Assembly: GCF_003234965.1 (NCBI RefSeq)
Contig: NZ_QKVK01000004.1
Span: forward strand, 186,001-250,000
Reading direction: 5' to 3'
Source of the DNA: Aestuariivirga litoralis
GTDB taxonomy: Bacteria; Pseudomonadota; Alphaproteobacteria; Rhizobiales; Aestuariivirgaceae
DNA length: 64,000 nt
Made by a program: the position numbers and the translations under genes. The first letter of the stretch is position 1. Every line of letters begins with the position of its first letter. Positions 1-9,194 of the stretch are shown here, piece by piece. A model generated the notes under the pieces. It was not told the DNA's origin. It saw only the letters and a program-made list of their open reading frames with translations, and searched no databases.

Positions 1-1317
1 GAGCCCGGCTTCCACCCTGTCGATGTCGTCATGGATATTCTCCACCGTCTCCGTGGGTGAGCAGCGGCAGTGATAGTGCAGGAACAGGCCTTCCTCGTTG
101 CGGCGCAGACGGACCTGGTGGATGTCGGTGAGGCGGGGGTGTGCGGCGGCGAGCGTCAGCAGGGCGGCTGACACCTCGGCCGTGAGGCCCTTTGGCGCGT
201 CGTGCCCCTGCAGCAGGCGCTCCGGCTGGGGCTCGATGTGACTCTCGACCTCGGCATCGCTGCCCAGTTCGGTCCGGATGGCGTCCTCGAGTTCGGTTGC
301 CCGCTCATGTGCCTCGCCCAGCGGCATGGAGCCATCGACCTCGAGGTCGAAGCTGATGGCCAGCCGGCCGCCGATCTGCTGGGCGTTGAGGTGGTGGATC
401 GCGAGGTTGCGGCGGCTGGCGATGAGCATCACCTTCTGGAACACCGTCTCGCTGTCGAGCGGCACCGGGTTCGCCGTCACCGTGATGTCGGCATTGGGGA
501 ACCGCTCCTGTACCGCCGCGGTGATGGCGTCCTTGGTCCGGACGATGTCGTCGATGGGCATGGTGCGGGCCACCTCGACGACGATCGAGGTGAACATGGT
601 GGCGCCCGCGGGCCGCAGCCGGATCGACTTCAGCGCCAGCACGCCATGCACGTCGTTGACCAGGCCGCGGACGATCTCGGTTGCCCCGGCCGGGGCAGTG
701 TCCATCAGCGTGTTCACGGTGCGGGCACCCAGTTCCCATGCGGCATGGGCGATGAAGGCGGAGACGATCAGCGCGGCAATCGAGTCCGCTGCCGGGATGC
801 CGGCCCACACCGCGCCGAGGCCCACCAGCACGACGATGGAACTCCACATGTCGGAGGAAAAATGCAGTGCATCGGCCTCCAGCGCTTCGCTCGAGGTCTT
901 GTCCGCCACCTTCTTCAGGGCGCGCGCCCGGTTGAAGTCGATGATGATGGATCCCGCGATGATGGCCACCGCCCACCACGTCACCTCCACCTCGTGGATG
1001 TCCTCGCCCAGCAGGCGGCGGATGGCCTCCCAGCAGATCCAGCCCGTGGTGAGAAACAGGAGCCCGGTCTCCACCAGCGCCGCCACGCTCTCGATCTTGG
1101 CGTGGCCGTAGTGGTGCTCGTCATCCGCCGGCCGGTCGCTGACCCGGATGGCGAAATAGGTCACGATGGTGGCCCCGAAGTCGATCAGGCTGTGGATCGC
1201 CTCCGACAGGATGCCGAGCGAGCCGGTGAACAGCGCGGCAAGGAACTTCGCACCGGCGAGGAGGGCGCTCGCCCCCATGGAGATCAGCGCGACCGACTGC
1301 TTTTCGGAACTGGACAT
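1..1317 (-). CDS. Cation diffusion facilitator (CDF) family metal exporter, partial (3' end outside window)
   Basis: Predicted inner-membrane divalent metal/proton antiporter. The 439 visible residues begin MSSSEKQSVALISMG and open with membrane helices. The CDF metal-site pattern is present twice: HSLID in helix 2 and HFSSD in helix 5, with the family signature EHHYGHAKIE between helices 2 and 3. Residues from about 210 onward form a long cytoplasmic part with what looks like more than one ferredoxin-like CTD module, longer than a minimal 300-residue CDF protein. The start at 1317 is the first ATG before the conserved membrane domain. The gene runs off the left edge without a stop. The metal (Zn, Fe, Mn, Co) cannot be told from sequence alone. 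Confidence 0.88.
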   Translation of the reverse strand, partial: MSSSEKQSVALISMGASALLAGAKFLAALFTGSLGILSEAIHSLIDFGATIVTYFAIRVSDRPADDEHHYGHAKIESVAALVETGLLFLTTGWICWEAIRRLLGEDIHEVEVTWWAVAIIAGSIIIDFNRARALKKVADKTSSEALEADALHFSSDMWSSIVVLVGLGAVWAGIPAADSIAALIVSAFIAHAAWELGARTVNTLMDTAPAGATEIVRGLVNDVHGVLALKSIRLRPAGATMFTSIVVEVARTMPIDDIVRTKDAITAAVQERFPNADITVTANPVPLDSETVFQKVMLIASRRNLAIHHLNAQQIGGRLAISFDLEVDGSMPLGEAHERATELEDAIRTELGSDAEVESHIEPQPERLLQGHDAPKGLTAEVSAALLTLAAAHPRLTDIHQVRLRRNEEGLFLHYHCRCSPTETVENIHDDIDRVEAGL

Positions 1318-1410
1318 GGCCCTGTCTAACGCCCACCCGTCGCGGTCTCAAGCCATACCTTCCCGGCATGCAGGCCAGCAGCATGGGCAATTGCGGATCA
1401 CCGTGGAAAA

Positions 1411-2634
1411 ATGCTGGTCTGGCAGCCAGCAACCATGCCGACCGACGTCACGACATCCGATTTCCCGCTGCCGCGCCGGGCCGGGGCCTATACCTTCGCC
1501 TCGCTCTTCGCGGTCGAAAGCTTCGTGCGCTCGCTCAACTCCACGGTGATCTCGCTCCAGGCCTATGACATTCTGGGGGCCGCACAGAAGGTCAGCGTGC
1601 TGTCGACGGTGGTGTCGCTCAGCGTCCTGTCCGCCACGCTCCTGTTGCCCTTCCTGCTCGGCCGCATGCGGCGGCGCTGGGCCTATACGCTGGGCGTCAC
1701 CATGATGATGGCGGCCAGCCTGGCGCTCGCCTCCCATGTGCTGGCGGGCCAGGCCCTGGGCATGCTGCTGCGCAACCTGGGTGCGGCGGTGCTGAACATC
1801 ACGCTGCAGCTCTACATCATGGAGAACATCAAGCGCACCGACCTGGCGCGCTCGGAGCCGATCCGCCTCAGCCTGTCGACCGCGTCCTGGACCATCGGCC
1901 CGGCACTGGGCGTCTCGCTCTACGTGAGCTACGGGCCATGGGGGCCGCAGCTTCTGGCCGTCGCGGCGGCGGCTGCATTGCTCGTGCTGTTCTGGTGGCT
2001 CCGCCTGTCGGACAATGCCGGTGCGCTGCCGGCGGGCAACCTCGAAGGCTTCAATCCGCTGGTCAATGTCCGGCGCTTCCTCGCCCAGCCACGGCTCAGG
2101 CTCGCCTGGCTCATCGCCTTCGGGCGCTCCTGCTTCTGGACCACCTTCTTCATCTATGGCCCGCTGCTGCTGGTCGAGGCCGGGCTCGACAAGCGGGTGG
2201 GTGGCTACATGATTTCAGGGAGCCAGGTGCTGCTGTTCACCGCCTGGTTCGCCGGTCGTTTCGCCAGGAGCCATGGCGTCCGGGCGGTGCTGGTCGTCGC
2301 GTTCACGGTCTGCGCCGTGGCGTCACTGGCGGCCGGGCTTGCCGGCACGGCGTCTCCCTATGTCGCCATCATCTGCCTGCTGGCGGGCTCCGTCTCGGCC
2401 TCTGCCATCGACGGGGTGGGCGGCATTCCCTTCCTGCGGTCGGTGCGCCACCACGAGCGGCAGAAGATGGCCGCCGTCTACCGCACCTATATCGACTGTT
2501 CGGAACTGATCCCGGCCTTCGTCTTTGCCATTGCGCTGCTCTGGCTGCCGATCGGGGCGGTCTTCATCATCCTGTCCGGCGGGCTGGCGGCCGTCGGCTG
2601 GTTCGCCTGGCGCTATCTGCCGAGGTCGCTGTAG
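1411..2634 (+). CDS. MFS transporter
   Basis: Predicted major facilitator superfamily permease of 407 residues with about 11-12 hydrophobic segments (for example VSLSVLSATLLLPFLLG and AVAAAAALLVLFWWL). A basic RMRRRW loop follows helix 2, at the usual place of the MFS loop motif. No substrate-specific motif is recognisable. An internal ATG at 1435 (MPTDVTTSDFPLP) is an equally plausible start because neither ATG has a strong ribosome-binding site. The 3' end overlaps the convergent DMT gene by 68 bases. Confidence 0.8.
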   Translation: MLVWQPATMPTDVTTSDFPLPRRAGAYTFASLFAVESFVRSLNSTVISLQAYDILGAAQKVSVLSTVVSLSVLSATLLLPFLLGRMRRRWAYTLGVTMMMAASLALASHVLAGQALGMLLRNLGAAVLNITLQLYIMENIKRTDLARSEPIRLSLSTASWTIGPALGVSLYVSYGPWGPQLLAVAAAAALLVLFWWLRLSDNAGALPAGNLEGFNPLVNVRRFLAQPRLRLAWLIAFGRSCFWTTFFIYGPLLLVEAGLDKRVGGYMISGSQVLLFTAWFAGRFARSHGVRAVLVVAFTVCAVASLAAGLAGTASPYVAIICLLAGSVSASAIDGVGGIPFLRSVRHHERQKMAAVYRTYIDCSELIPAFVFAIALLWLPIGAVFIILSGGLAAVGWFAWRYLPRSL

Positions 2635-3523
2635 CGGGCCTCCTGCGCGACACGAGGAAGCCCGCGACCACGCAGGCCAGCGCCGCGAGGATGTGCCAGG
2701 TGATGGGTTCCCCCAGCACGGCCCAGGCCAGCAGCACGCCCGACACCGGCATGAAATAGCTCGCCATGCTCATGAAGCTCTGGCCCACCGTCACCGTGAT
2801 GTTGGCGCGCAGCAGGTAGGCAAGCCCGGTGCAGACGAGACCCAGATAGAGGGCGGCCAGCATGGCCGTGCCGGAAAGCCGCGGCAGCGGGTCATGCGCC
2901 AGGGTCACGAGGGGAAGGAGGGCGATCACCGCCACCCCCATGTTCACCGCCGTCATCATCGGCACGCTGGTACGGCGCACGAAGCGGATGAGCGTTCCCG
3001 CCGCGACGTAGCACAGCATGCCGGTCCACACGGCAGCATAGGCGAGGGCGTCGAAGCCGATCCCCTGCGACAGTTCCGGCGCCACCACCAGCGCCAGGCC
3101 GGCGAAGCCGAGCACCATGCCGATGATCTTGCCGCCGGTGAAACGGTCGTCGGGCGTCGTGAAGTGGGCCGCCACCATGGTGGCCAGCGGGCCCACGCCC
3201 ATGATGAGCGACGTCACCCCCGCTGGAATGTGGAGTTCCGCCCATGAGATGAGAAAGAACGGCCCCACCGTGTTGAGCAGGCTCATCGCCACGATCACCG
3301 CCCAGTCATGCAGGGTGGGCGGCAGCGGGTCCTGGCGCCACCATGCGAAGAGCGCGATGGGCAGGAAGGCAATGGCGACGCGGATCATCACCAGCCACAG
3401 CGGCCCGGTCTCGTGCACCGAGAGCTTGATGGCCAGGAAGGCCGAGCCCCAGATTGCACCAAGAAGAACAATCTTCAGCAGGTCGATGAGTGTAGGGTGC
3501 CGCAGGGCGTGTGTTGAAGGCAT
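2567..3523 (-). CDS. EamA/DMT-family membrane exporter
   Basis: Predicted drug/metabolite transporter of 318 residues with ten membrane helices in two EamA repeats (IVLLGAIWGSAFLAIKLSV at the start of the first, WTGMLCYVAAGTLI at the start of the second). The GEPITWHILAALACVVAGF segment near the end is typical of the family. The open frame continues further upstream, but ATG 3523 is directly before the first conserved helix and leaves room for a promoter between it and the divergent rhodanese gene. The Arg/Ala/Thr-rich C-terminal tail is coded antisense to the end of the neighbouring MFS gene. Substrate unknown. Confidence 0.85.
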   Translation of the reverse strand: MPSTHALRHPTLIDLLKIVLLGAIWGSAFLAIKLSVHETGPLWLVMIRVAIAFLPIALFAWWRQDPLPPTLHDWAVIVAMSLLNTVGPFFLISWAELHIPAGVTSLIMGVGPLATMVAAHFTTPDDRFTGGKIIGMVLGFAGLALVVAPELSQGIGFDALAYAAVWTGMLCYVAAGTLIRFVRRTSVPMMTAVNMGVAVIALLPLVTLAHDPLPRLSGTAMLAALYLGLVCTGLAYLLRANITVTVGQSFMSMASYFMPVSGVLLAWAVLGEPITWHILAALACVVAGFLVSRRRPATATSADSARRTSRRPPARRTG

Positions 3524-3583
3524 TTCACTTGACGGGTGCCGCGCAGGCTTGCGACAAAAAACGACGGAGAGGGGACGCCGGAC

Positions 3584-3988
3584 ATGCCACAGAACATCGT
3601 CGTGGGCCACAGGCAACTGATGGCGGAGGCGGAGGCCGAGGTCGAGAGCATCGACGCCGCCGACGCCGTTGCCGTGCTGGGCCAGCCCAATGTCGCCATC
3701 ATCGACATCCGCGACCCGCGCGAGATCGAGCGCGAGGGACGCATTCCGGGCTCCTTCCACGCACCGCGCGGCATGCTGGAATTCTGGGTCGACCCGGAGA
3801 GCCCCTATCACAAGCCGATCTTCGCGGAAAAGAAGAAGTTCATCATCCACTGCGCCTCCGGCTGGCGTTCGCTGCTGGCCACCCAGGTGCTGCAGCGCAT
3901 GGGGCTGAAGCCGGTCGTCAACCTCAAGGGCGGCTTCGCGGCGTGGAAGGAAGCCGGCGGCCCGGTCGAGAAGGTGGAAAAGAAGTGA
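3584..3988 (+). CDS. Rhodanese-like sulfurtransferase domain protein
   Basis: Single-domain rhodanese of 134 residues. It has the IIDIRDPREIEREGRIPGS entry motif and an active-site loop HCASGWRS with the persulfide-forming Cys. The closing motif LKGGFAAWKEAGGPV is also classical. ATG 3584 was chosen over an upstream in-frame ATG at 3536 because GAGAGGGG lies about 8 bases before it. The next gene (GST) starts inside the stop codon, so the two are probably co-translated. The sulfur acceptor is unknown. Confidence 0.88.
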   Translation: MPQNIVVGHRQLMAEAEAEVESIDAADAVAVLGQPNVAIIDIRDPREIEREGRIPGSFHAPRGMLEFWVDPESPYHKPIFAEKKKFIIHCASGWRSLLATQVLQRMGLKPVVNLKGGFAAWKEAGGPVEKVEKK

Positions 3989-4641
3989 GCAACATCCATC
4001 TCGTCATCGGCAACAAGAACTACTCGTCCTGGTCGCTCAGGCCGTGGATGGCGCTCTCCATGGCGGGGATCCCGTTCCGGGAAACGGTCATCCCGCTCGA
4101 CACGCCGGACACGGCGGCGCTCATCGCCAGGCATTCCGGCGCGGGCCGCGTGCCGGTGCTCTACCACGGCCGGCAGGTGGTGTGGGAGAGCCTCGCCATC
4201 ATGGAATATCTGGCGGAGCTGTTCCCCGAAAAGAACCTGTGGCCCAAGACGATCTCGGCCCGCGCCATGGCGCGCGCGGTGTCGAACGAGATGCACGCCG
4301 GTTTCAGCGCGCTCCGCAACGCCTGCCCGATGAACATCCGCCGCGCACCGAAGCCGGTTCCGCTGAATGACGCGGCAAAGCGCGACATCGCGCGCATCGA
4401 GCAGCTGTGGCGCGAGTGCCGGGCGAAGTTCGGCAAGGGCGGAAAGTTCCTGTTCGGCAGGTTCTCGATTGCCGACGCCATGTATACCCCGGTGGTCTCA
4501 CGCTTCGAGACCTTCGCCATTCCGGTGGCCGAGGACACGCGCGCCTACATGGACACCATCCTCAACACGGCAGCCTTCCGCGCCTGGCGCGAGGCGGCGC
4601 TGAAGGAAAGCTGGATCGTCCCGTCCGACGAGGTGGACTGA
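3985..4641 (+). CDS. Glutathione S-transferase family protein
   Basis: Cytosolic GST-like protein of 218 residues. The N-terminal thioredoxin-fold half shows NKNYSSWSLRPWMAL, GRVPVLYHGRQVVWESLAIMEYLAE (cis-Pro followed by the E-S glutathione-binding pair); the helical C-terminal half holds the FGRFSIADAMYTPVVSRF N-cap region. The start is GTG at 3985, overlapping the rhodanese stop by four bases (GTGA). The segment SSWSLRPW resembles the Ser-type (zeta/beta-like) active sites. The natural substrate is unknown. It ends exactly next to the convergent tauE-like gene. Confidence 0.87.
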   Translation: MSNIHLVIGNKNYSSWSLRPWMALSMAGIPFRETVIPLDTPDTAALIARHSGAGRVPVLYHGRQVVWESLAIMEYLAELFPEKNLWPKTISARAMARAVSNEMHAGFSALRNACPMNIRRAPKPVPLNDAAKRDIARIEQLWRECRAKFGKGGKFLFGRFSIADAMYTPVVSRFETFAIPVAEDTRAYMDTILNTAAFRAWREAALKESWIVPSDEVD

Positions 4642-5424
4642 CTAGGCGAAGACCTTCGAGATCTCCCAGCCGGCGATGCCGCAGATCAGCAGGCCAACGG
4701 CAATCATCAGCGGCTTGCGGGGCGCAACCTTGATGAGCCAGCCGGCGAGGAAGGCGGCCGGAATGCCGCCGAGGATGAGGCCGGCAATCGCCGTGACATG
4801 GTCCGCGATGCCTTTCGAGTCCGCCCACATGCCCAGCGCGATGGTGGCCGCGAAGGCCGTGACGACGGCACAGGTCACGACGAATTCAGCCGCGTTCACC
4901 GTTCCCACCACGTAACGCGGCGGGGCGCCCGCGCCGATCAGGCTGGAGGTGACGACCGGCCCCCAGCCACCCCCGCCGATCGCGTCGAGGAAGCCGCCGA
5001 CGGAGCCGAGCGGCGCGATCAGCTTTCCGGAGACGGTCTTGCTGGCAGGGAGCATCACGCCGCGCCAGATGATGACAAGTCCCATGACGCCGAGATAGCC
5101 GAACACATAGGGCCGGATGACGCCGGCCGGCGCATTGACCAGTACCAGCGCACCGAGGACGCCCCCGATGGCGCCGGTGATGCACAGGATGACGAGGATG
5201 CGCTTGTCGACATTGCCATGCAGGATGTGGGAGGTGCCGGAGGCGGCAGTGGTGAAGAGCTTGGCGGCATGCACGCTGGCGGAGGTGTGCGCCGGAGGAA
5301 CGCCCGTGGCGAGCAGCACGGTGGACGAGATCACGCCATAGCCCATGCCGAGAGCGCCATCGATGAGCTGGGCAAGAAAGCCCACGGCGGCAAAGATCAG
5401 GAAGTCATAAGTCCAGAAGTCCAT
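4642..5424 (-). CDS. TauE/SafE (TSUP) family membrane transporter, probable sulfite/sulfonate exporter
   Basis: Predicted inner-membrane permease of 260 residues with about seven to eight helices. The TSUP signature is clear: FLAQLIDGALGMGYGVISS in the first repeat and GFLDAIGGGGWGPVVTSSLI in the second. Family members export sulfite, sulfoacetate or similar anions. It lies 0.9 kb downstream of the cysH end of the sulfate-assimilation operon, on the same strand, which fits removal of excess sulfite, but the L,D-transpeptidase gene intervenes, so co-transcription is only possible. Substrate is inferred. Confidence 0.85.
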   Translation of the reverse strand: MDFWTYDFLIFAAVGFLAQLIDGALGMGYGVISSTVLLATGVPPAHTSASVHAAKLFTTAASGTSHILHGNVDKRILVILCITGAIGGVLGALVLVNAPAGVIRPYVFGYLGVMGLVIIWRGVMLPASKTVSGKLIAPLGSVGGFLDAIGGGGWGPVVTSSLIGAGAPPRYVVGTVNAAEFVVTCAVVTAFAATIALGMWADSKGIADHVTAIAGLILGGIPAAFLAGWLIKVAPRKPLMIAVGLLICGIAGWEISKVFA

Positions 5425-5471
5425 GACCCGGCTTATAGGCGGATTGCCGGGTGGGTTGAAAGGGCGGCCTC

Positions 5472-6215
5472 TCAGCCGCTGGCCTGCACCACCACCGGCG
5501 CGTCCGCCAGCACCAGGACCGGCGTTCCCACCTCCACCCGGTCATAGAGTTCCGCCACATGCTCGTTGAGCATGCGGATGCAGCCGGACGACGCCGACTT
5601 GCCGATCGAGTCCGGCTGGTTCGTGCCGTGGATGCGGTAGAGCGTGTCCTGGCCGTCCTGATAGAGGTAGAGGGCGCGGGCGCCGAGCGGATTGTCAGGG
5701 CCGCCGGGCTGGCCATTGGCCCATTTGCGCGCCTTGGCATCGCGCTGCACCATGTCGCGCGGCGGCACCCAGCGCGGCCAGCGGCGCTTCATGCCGATCA
5801 CCGCGCGGCCCGACCAGGCAAAGCCCTCGCGGCCAACGCCGACGCCATAGCGCCGCGCCGTGCCGTCATCGCCCACGTGATAGAGGAAGTGCTGCAGCGG
5901 ATCGACGATGATGCTGTGGGCCGGGGCAATGTCCGGCACGCCGACCGTCTGCGGCTGGAACGCATCGGGCAGGGCAACGGCGGCGGGCGTGATGGGATAG
6001 TCGATCTCGGATTCGGGTGGCGGAAGCAGGTCGGCGTCGCGGGCAGCGGGGCCAAGGTCCATCTCGTAGAGCGATGGCGGCACCTTGCGCAGGTTGTCCA
6101 TGTTGGCGGACGGCCGGATGATGCGCGGCAGCTTCTGGTGCGCCACGGCGGAGGTGGACATCAGGCCGAAGGCAAGCCCCGACCAGGCGAAGTCACGGCG
6201 GCTGATGGCGCGCAC
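5472..6215 (-). CDS. L,D-transpeptidase (YkuD domain) with Tat-type signal
   Basis: Periplasmic peptidoglycan cross-linking enzyme, or one tethering proteins to the wall. Of 247 residues, the N-terminus carries a twin-arginine signal, SRRDFAWSGLAFGLMSTSAVA, in which the RR pair precedes the hydrophobic core. The catalytic YkuD motif is intact: HGTNQPDSIG followed by SSGCIRM, with the nucleophilic Cys. GTG 6215 is chosen because it has a strong Shine-Dalgarno (GGAGGACCTCC) and places the Tat motif at the extreme N-terminus; the frame stays open upstream. Downstream gap to the TSUP gene is 47 bases. Confidence 0.9.
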   Translation of the reverse strand: MRAISRRDFAWSGLAFGLMSTSAVAHQKLPRIIRPSANMDNLRKVPPSLYEMDLGPAARDADLLPPPESEIDYPITPAAVALPDAFQPQTVGVPDIAPAHSIIVDPLQHFLYHVGDDGTARRYGVGVGREGFAWSGRAVIGMKRRWPRWVPPRDMVQRDAKARKWANGQPGGPDNPLGARALYLYQDGQDTLYRIHGTNQPDSIGKSASSGCIRMLNEHVAELYDRVEVGTPVLVLADAPVVVQASG

Positions 6216-6297
6216 GGAGGTCCTCCCGGCATGTTGAACTCGGGGAGGGAAACGACTGGGCCCGCGCCCGGTTCCGGCAGCGTGACCTTGGGCGAGG

Positions 6298-7008
6298 CTA
6301 GTGCGCGGAGCGCGAGGGCGCGGCGATGGTCTGGCCGTTGTGGGTCCAGTGAATGCCGCACTCGGTCTTGGCAGAACCGGCCCAGCGGCCGGCGCGGGGA
6401 TCCGCAGCATCGCCACCGGCCTGGGTGCAGGGTTCGCAGCCGATGGAGAAATAGCCGATCTCGGTCAGGGGATGCGCCGGCAGGTCGTGGGCCTTCATGT
6501 AGCCTGCAATGTCGAGGGCGGAGAATCCGGCCAGCGGCTCCACCTTCAGCCGGCCGTCGGCGATCGACAGGAAGTCGAGTGTCGCGCGCGCCGCACCGTG
6601 GTAGCGCTTGCGGCCGGAGATGGTGACGTCGAAGCCCTCCAGGGCCTTCTGCAGCGGCAGGGTCTTGCGGATGTGGCAGCAGGCATCGGCATTGGTCTTG
6701 TGCAGCGTGCCGTCGGCATCCTGCGCGGCAAGATCACCTTCGTCCGGCGTGATGATGCGCACGCCCGTGAGGCCCAGCCGGTCGATCAGCTTGGCGCGGT
6801 AGGAGAGCGTCTCCCAGAAATGCTTGCCGGTATCGAGGAAGATGACCGGTGTCGCCTTGTCGACCTGCGCCACCATGTGCAGCAGCACCGCCGACTCCGC
6901 CCCGAAGGAGGAGACGACGGCCGCCTTGCCCGCGAAGTCCCGCAGGATGGGCCCGAGCAGCTGCTCGCCCTCGAGGCCCGCATAGCTTTCGAAGATGGAG
7001 CGGTCCAT
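6298..7008 (-). CDS. cysH: Phosphoadenylyl/adenylyl-sulfate reductase (assimilatory, [4Fe-4S] type)
   Basis: Reduces activated sulfate to sulfite in assimilation. The 236-residue protein has the PP-loop SSFGAESAVLLH and the GKHFWET segment. Two cysteine pairs, C110-C111 and C191-x-x-C194, are the ligands of the [4Fe-4S] cluster that marks the family branch using adenosine 5'-phosphosulfate, and C217 in TECGIH is the catalytic cysteine. This suggests APS rather than PAPS as substrate, from family knowledge. ATG 7008 is nine bases after the stop of the DUF934 gene, so it is likely translationally coupled. Last gene of the cys operon. Confidence 0.93.
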   Translation of the reverse strand: MDRSIFESYAGLEGEQLLGPILRDFAGKAAVVSSFGAESAVLLHMVAQVDKATPVIFLDTGKHFWETLSYRAKLIDRLGLTGVRIITPDEGDLAAQDADGTLHKTNADACCHIRKTLPLQKALEGFDVTISGRKRYHGAARATLDFLSIADGRLKVEPLAGFSALDIAGYMKAHDLPAHPLTEIGYFSIGCEPCTQAGGDAADPRAGRWAGSAKTECGIHWTHNGQTIAAPSRSAH

Positions 7009-7016
7009 GGCGGTGC

Positions 7017-7547
7017 TCAGCCGGCGTGCGGCTGTTCGAGCCAGGGTTCGGCGTCGGTGTGGCGCTCGGTCCAGATCTCGGCTTCGGCACCACGGCGGAA
7101 GAGGCCGCGCTGATAGGCGAGCGACATCTGGCGTGATGCCTTCGCCCAAGTTTCGAGCGGGAAGCGATCGCCGATCTCGAAGGCATCGAAGCCCACCTGC
7201 AGCATGAACTGCAGCTGGTCGGGGAGGACGTTGCCGGTGGCGCGGAGTTCGCCGCGATAGCCCATCTCGCGGAGCGCCCGCGCGATCGAATAGGCGCGTC
7301 CGTCATTGAAGGCGGGGAAGGGCAGCACGATCAGCGACAGGCCGGGCAGGAAGGTGCCGAGCGCCTCCGGCTTGTCGGTGTTCGACAACCTGAGGCCAAG
7401 CCGGCTCTTGCGCGCCGACAGCTCGCCCCATTCCTTCAGCAGCCGCGCGAAGGGCACGATGACGTCGCCAGTCGGCGGCAACTCGCCGTCGGCCTCGACG
7501 CTGATCCAGGTGTCAGGCACCAGCACATTGTTCTTAAGCAGTGGCAT
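7017..7547 (-). CDS. DUF934 family protein of the sulfite-reduction operon
   Basis: Small cytosolic protein of 176 residues (MPLLKNNVLVPDTW). It belongs to DUF934, which is regularly found between the sulfite reductase and cysH in alpha- and betaproteobacteria. Conserved stretches visible are the LPAFNDGRAYSIARALRE-like segment and the ATGNVLPDQLQFMLQVGFDAFE segment. No catalytic motif is known. It overlaps cysI by 14 bases at its 5' end, showing tight coupling. A role as an accessory factor, perhaps in electron delivery to CysI or CysH, is inferred only from its fixed context. Confidence 0.88.
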   Translation of the reverse strand: MPLLKNNVLVPDTWISVEADGELPPTGDVIVPFARLLKEWGELSARKSRLGLRLSNTDKPEALGTFLPGLSLIVLPFPAFNDGRAYSIARALREMGYRGELRATGNVLPDQLQFMLQVGFDAFEIGDRFPLETWAKASRQMSLAYQRGLFRRGAEAEIWTERHTDAEPWLEQPHAG

Positions 7548-9189
7548 AGAGGGCCTCCTTGAAGGGCTTGGCGCCGAGACGGCGATAGGTGGCGAGGAAC
7601 TCCTCGCCCGGTTCGCGGTGCTTCAGATAGGTGTCGAGGATGGTCTCGATGGCATCCGCCACCTCGTGGCCGGCGAAGCCTGGCCCGAGGATCGTGCCGA
7701 TCGAGGCGTTCTCGGCGGAGGAACCGCCGAGCGTGATCTGGTAGAATTCCTCGCCCTTCTTGTCGAGGCCGAGGATGCCGATATGGCCCACGTGATGGTG
7801 GCCGCAGGCATTGATGCAGCCCGAGATGTTGATCTTGAGCTTGCCGATCTCGTCCTGCTTCCTCGAGTCCGCGAACTTGCGCGAGATCGACTGCGCGACG
7901 GGGATCGAACGCGCGGTGGCGAGTGCGCAATAGTCGAGGCCGGGGCAGGCGATGATGTCGCCCGCCAGCCCATAATTCGCAGCGGCCAGGTCGGCCTTCA
8001 CCAGGGCCTGCCACACGGTGAAGAGATCGTCCTTCTTCACATGCGGCAGCACGATGTTCTGTGCATGGGAGACGCGCAGCTCGTCATTGCCGAAGCGCTC
8101 GGCCAGGTCCGCCATCACGCGCATCTGGTCGGCGGTCGCATCGCCCGGAATGCCGCCCTCGGGCTTGAGCGAGATGTTGACGATGGCATAGCCGTCAACC
8201 CGATGGGGGCCCAGATTGTTCTTCGCCCAGCGCGCGAAATCCGGGTTCGCAAGCTTCGCTTCCTCGAAGGACGCCGACCAGCGCGGCAGCTTCTCGAAGG
8301 CAGGGGGTGCGAAATAGGCGGCGATGCGGGCGAGCTCGCGCTCTTCCACTTCCGTCGTCGGGTGCGGCCTGCGGGCATATTCGGCCTCGACCTCCGACTT
8401 GAACTTCTCGGCACCGATCTCGTGGACGAGGATCTTGATGCGCGCCTTGTACTTGTTGTCGCGGCGACCATAGAGATTGTAGACGCGCATGATGGCTTCG
8501 AGATAGCCGACCAGCTCGTGCTGGGGCAGGAAGTCGCGCACGGTGACGCCCACCATCGGCGTGCGGCCGAGGCCACCGCCCACGATCACTTCCCAGCCGA
8601 TCTCGCCCGCATCGTTCCTGTGCAGCCGAAGCCCGATGTCATGCACCTTCACCGCCGCGCGGTCATGCGGCGCTCCCGTCACCGCGATCTTGAACTTGCG
8701 CGGCAGGAAGGAGAACTCGGGATGGAGCGACGACCACTGCCGCAGCAGCTCGCCCACCGGGCGCGGGTCGGCGATCTCGTCGGCGGCGGCACCCGCCCAA
8801 TGGTCGGTCGTGACGTTGCGGATGCAGTTTCCGGAGGTCTGGATCGCGTGCATCTCGACTTCGGCCAGCGCATCGAGAATGTCCGGTGCGTCCTCCAGCT
8901 TGATCCAGTTATACTGGATGTTCTGGCGCGTGGTGAAGTGGCCATAGCCCTTGTCCCACTTCTCGGCGATCAGCGCCAGCTGGCGCATCTGCCGGCCCGA
9001 CAGCGTGCCATAGGGAATGGCGACGCGCAGCATGTAGGCATGGAGCTGCAAGTAGAGCCCGTTCATCAGGCGGAGCGGGCGGAACTCGTCCTCCGTCAGC
9101 GCGCCCGACAGGCGGCGTTCCGTCTGGTTGCGGAACTGGTTGGTGCGTTCACGCACGAACTGGTGGTCGAACTCGTCGTAGCGGTACAT
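7534..9189 (-). CDS. cysI: Sulfite reductase haemoprotein subunit (sirohaem, ferredoxin-nitrite/sulfite reductase fold)
   Basis: Six-electron reduction of sulfite to sulfide. The 551-residue protein has the two-repeat sirohaem fold and the four cluster/haem cysteines: C415 and C421 in CPGLDYC, C458 and C462 in SGCINACGHHH. The family also includes nitrite reductases; position between cysG and cysH supports sulfite. No cysJ flavoprotein is nearby, so ferredoxin or another donor is likely. ATG 9189 (MYRYDEFD) is preferred because GGGAGAG lies about 8 bases upstream; a GTG at 9198 in the same frame overlaps the previous stop and is the alternative. Confidence 0.93.
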   Translation of the reverse strand: MYRYDEFDHQFVRERTNQFRNQTERRLSGALTEDEFRPLRLMNGLYLQLHAYMLRVAIPYGTLSGRQMRQLALIAEKWDKGYGHFTTRQNIQYNWIKLEDAPDILDALAEVEMHAIQTSGNCIRNVTTDHWAGAAADEIADPRPVGELLRQWSSLHPEFSFLPRKFKIAVTGAPHDRAAVKVHDIGLRLHRNDAGEIGWEVIVGGGLGRTPMVGVTVRDFLPQHELVGYLEAIMRVYNLYGRRDNKYKARIKILVHEIGAEKFKSEVEAEYARRPHPTTEVEERELARIAAYFAPPAFEKLPRWSASFEEAKLANPDFARWAKNNLGPHRVDGYAIVNISLKPEGGIPGDATADQMRVMADLAERFGNDELRVSHAQNIVLPHVKKDDLFTVWQALVKADLAAANYGLAGDIIACPGLDYCALATARSIPVAQSISRKFADSRKQDEIGKLKINISGCINACGHHHVGHIGILGLDKKGEEFYQITLGGSSAENASIGTILGPGFAGHEVADAIETILDTYLKHREPGEEFLATYRRLGAKPFKEALYATA

Positions 9190-9194
9190 TGAAA

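Noticed and set aside
202-1329. Long open frame on the + strand over the CDF gene
   Set aside because: Composition is His/Asp/Gly/Arg-rich with no domain; the minus strand gives a clear CDF protein. Typical of the mirror frame in GC-rich DNA.
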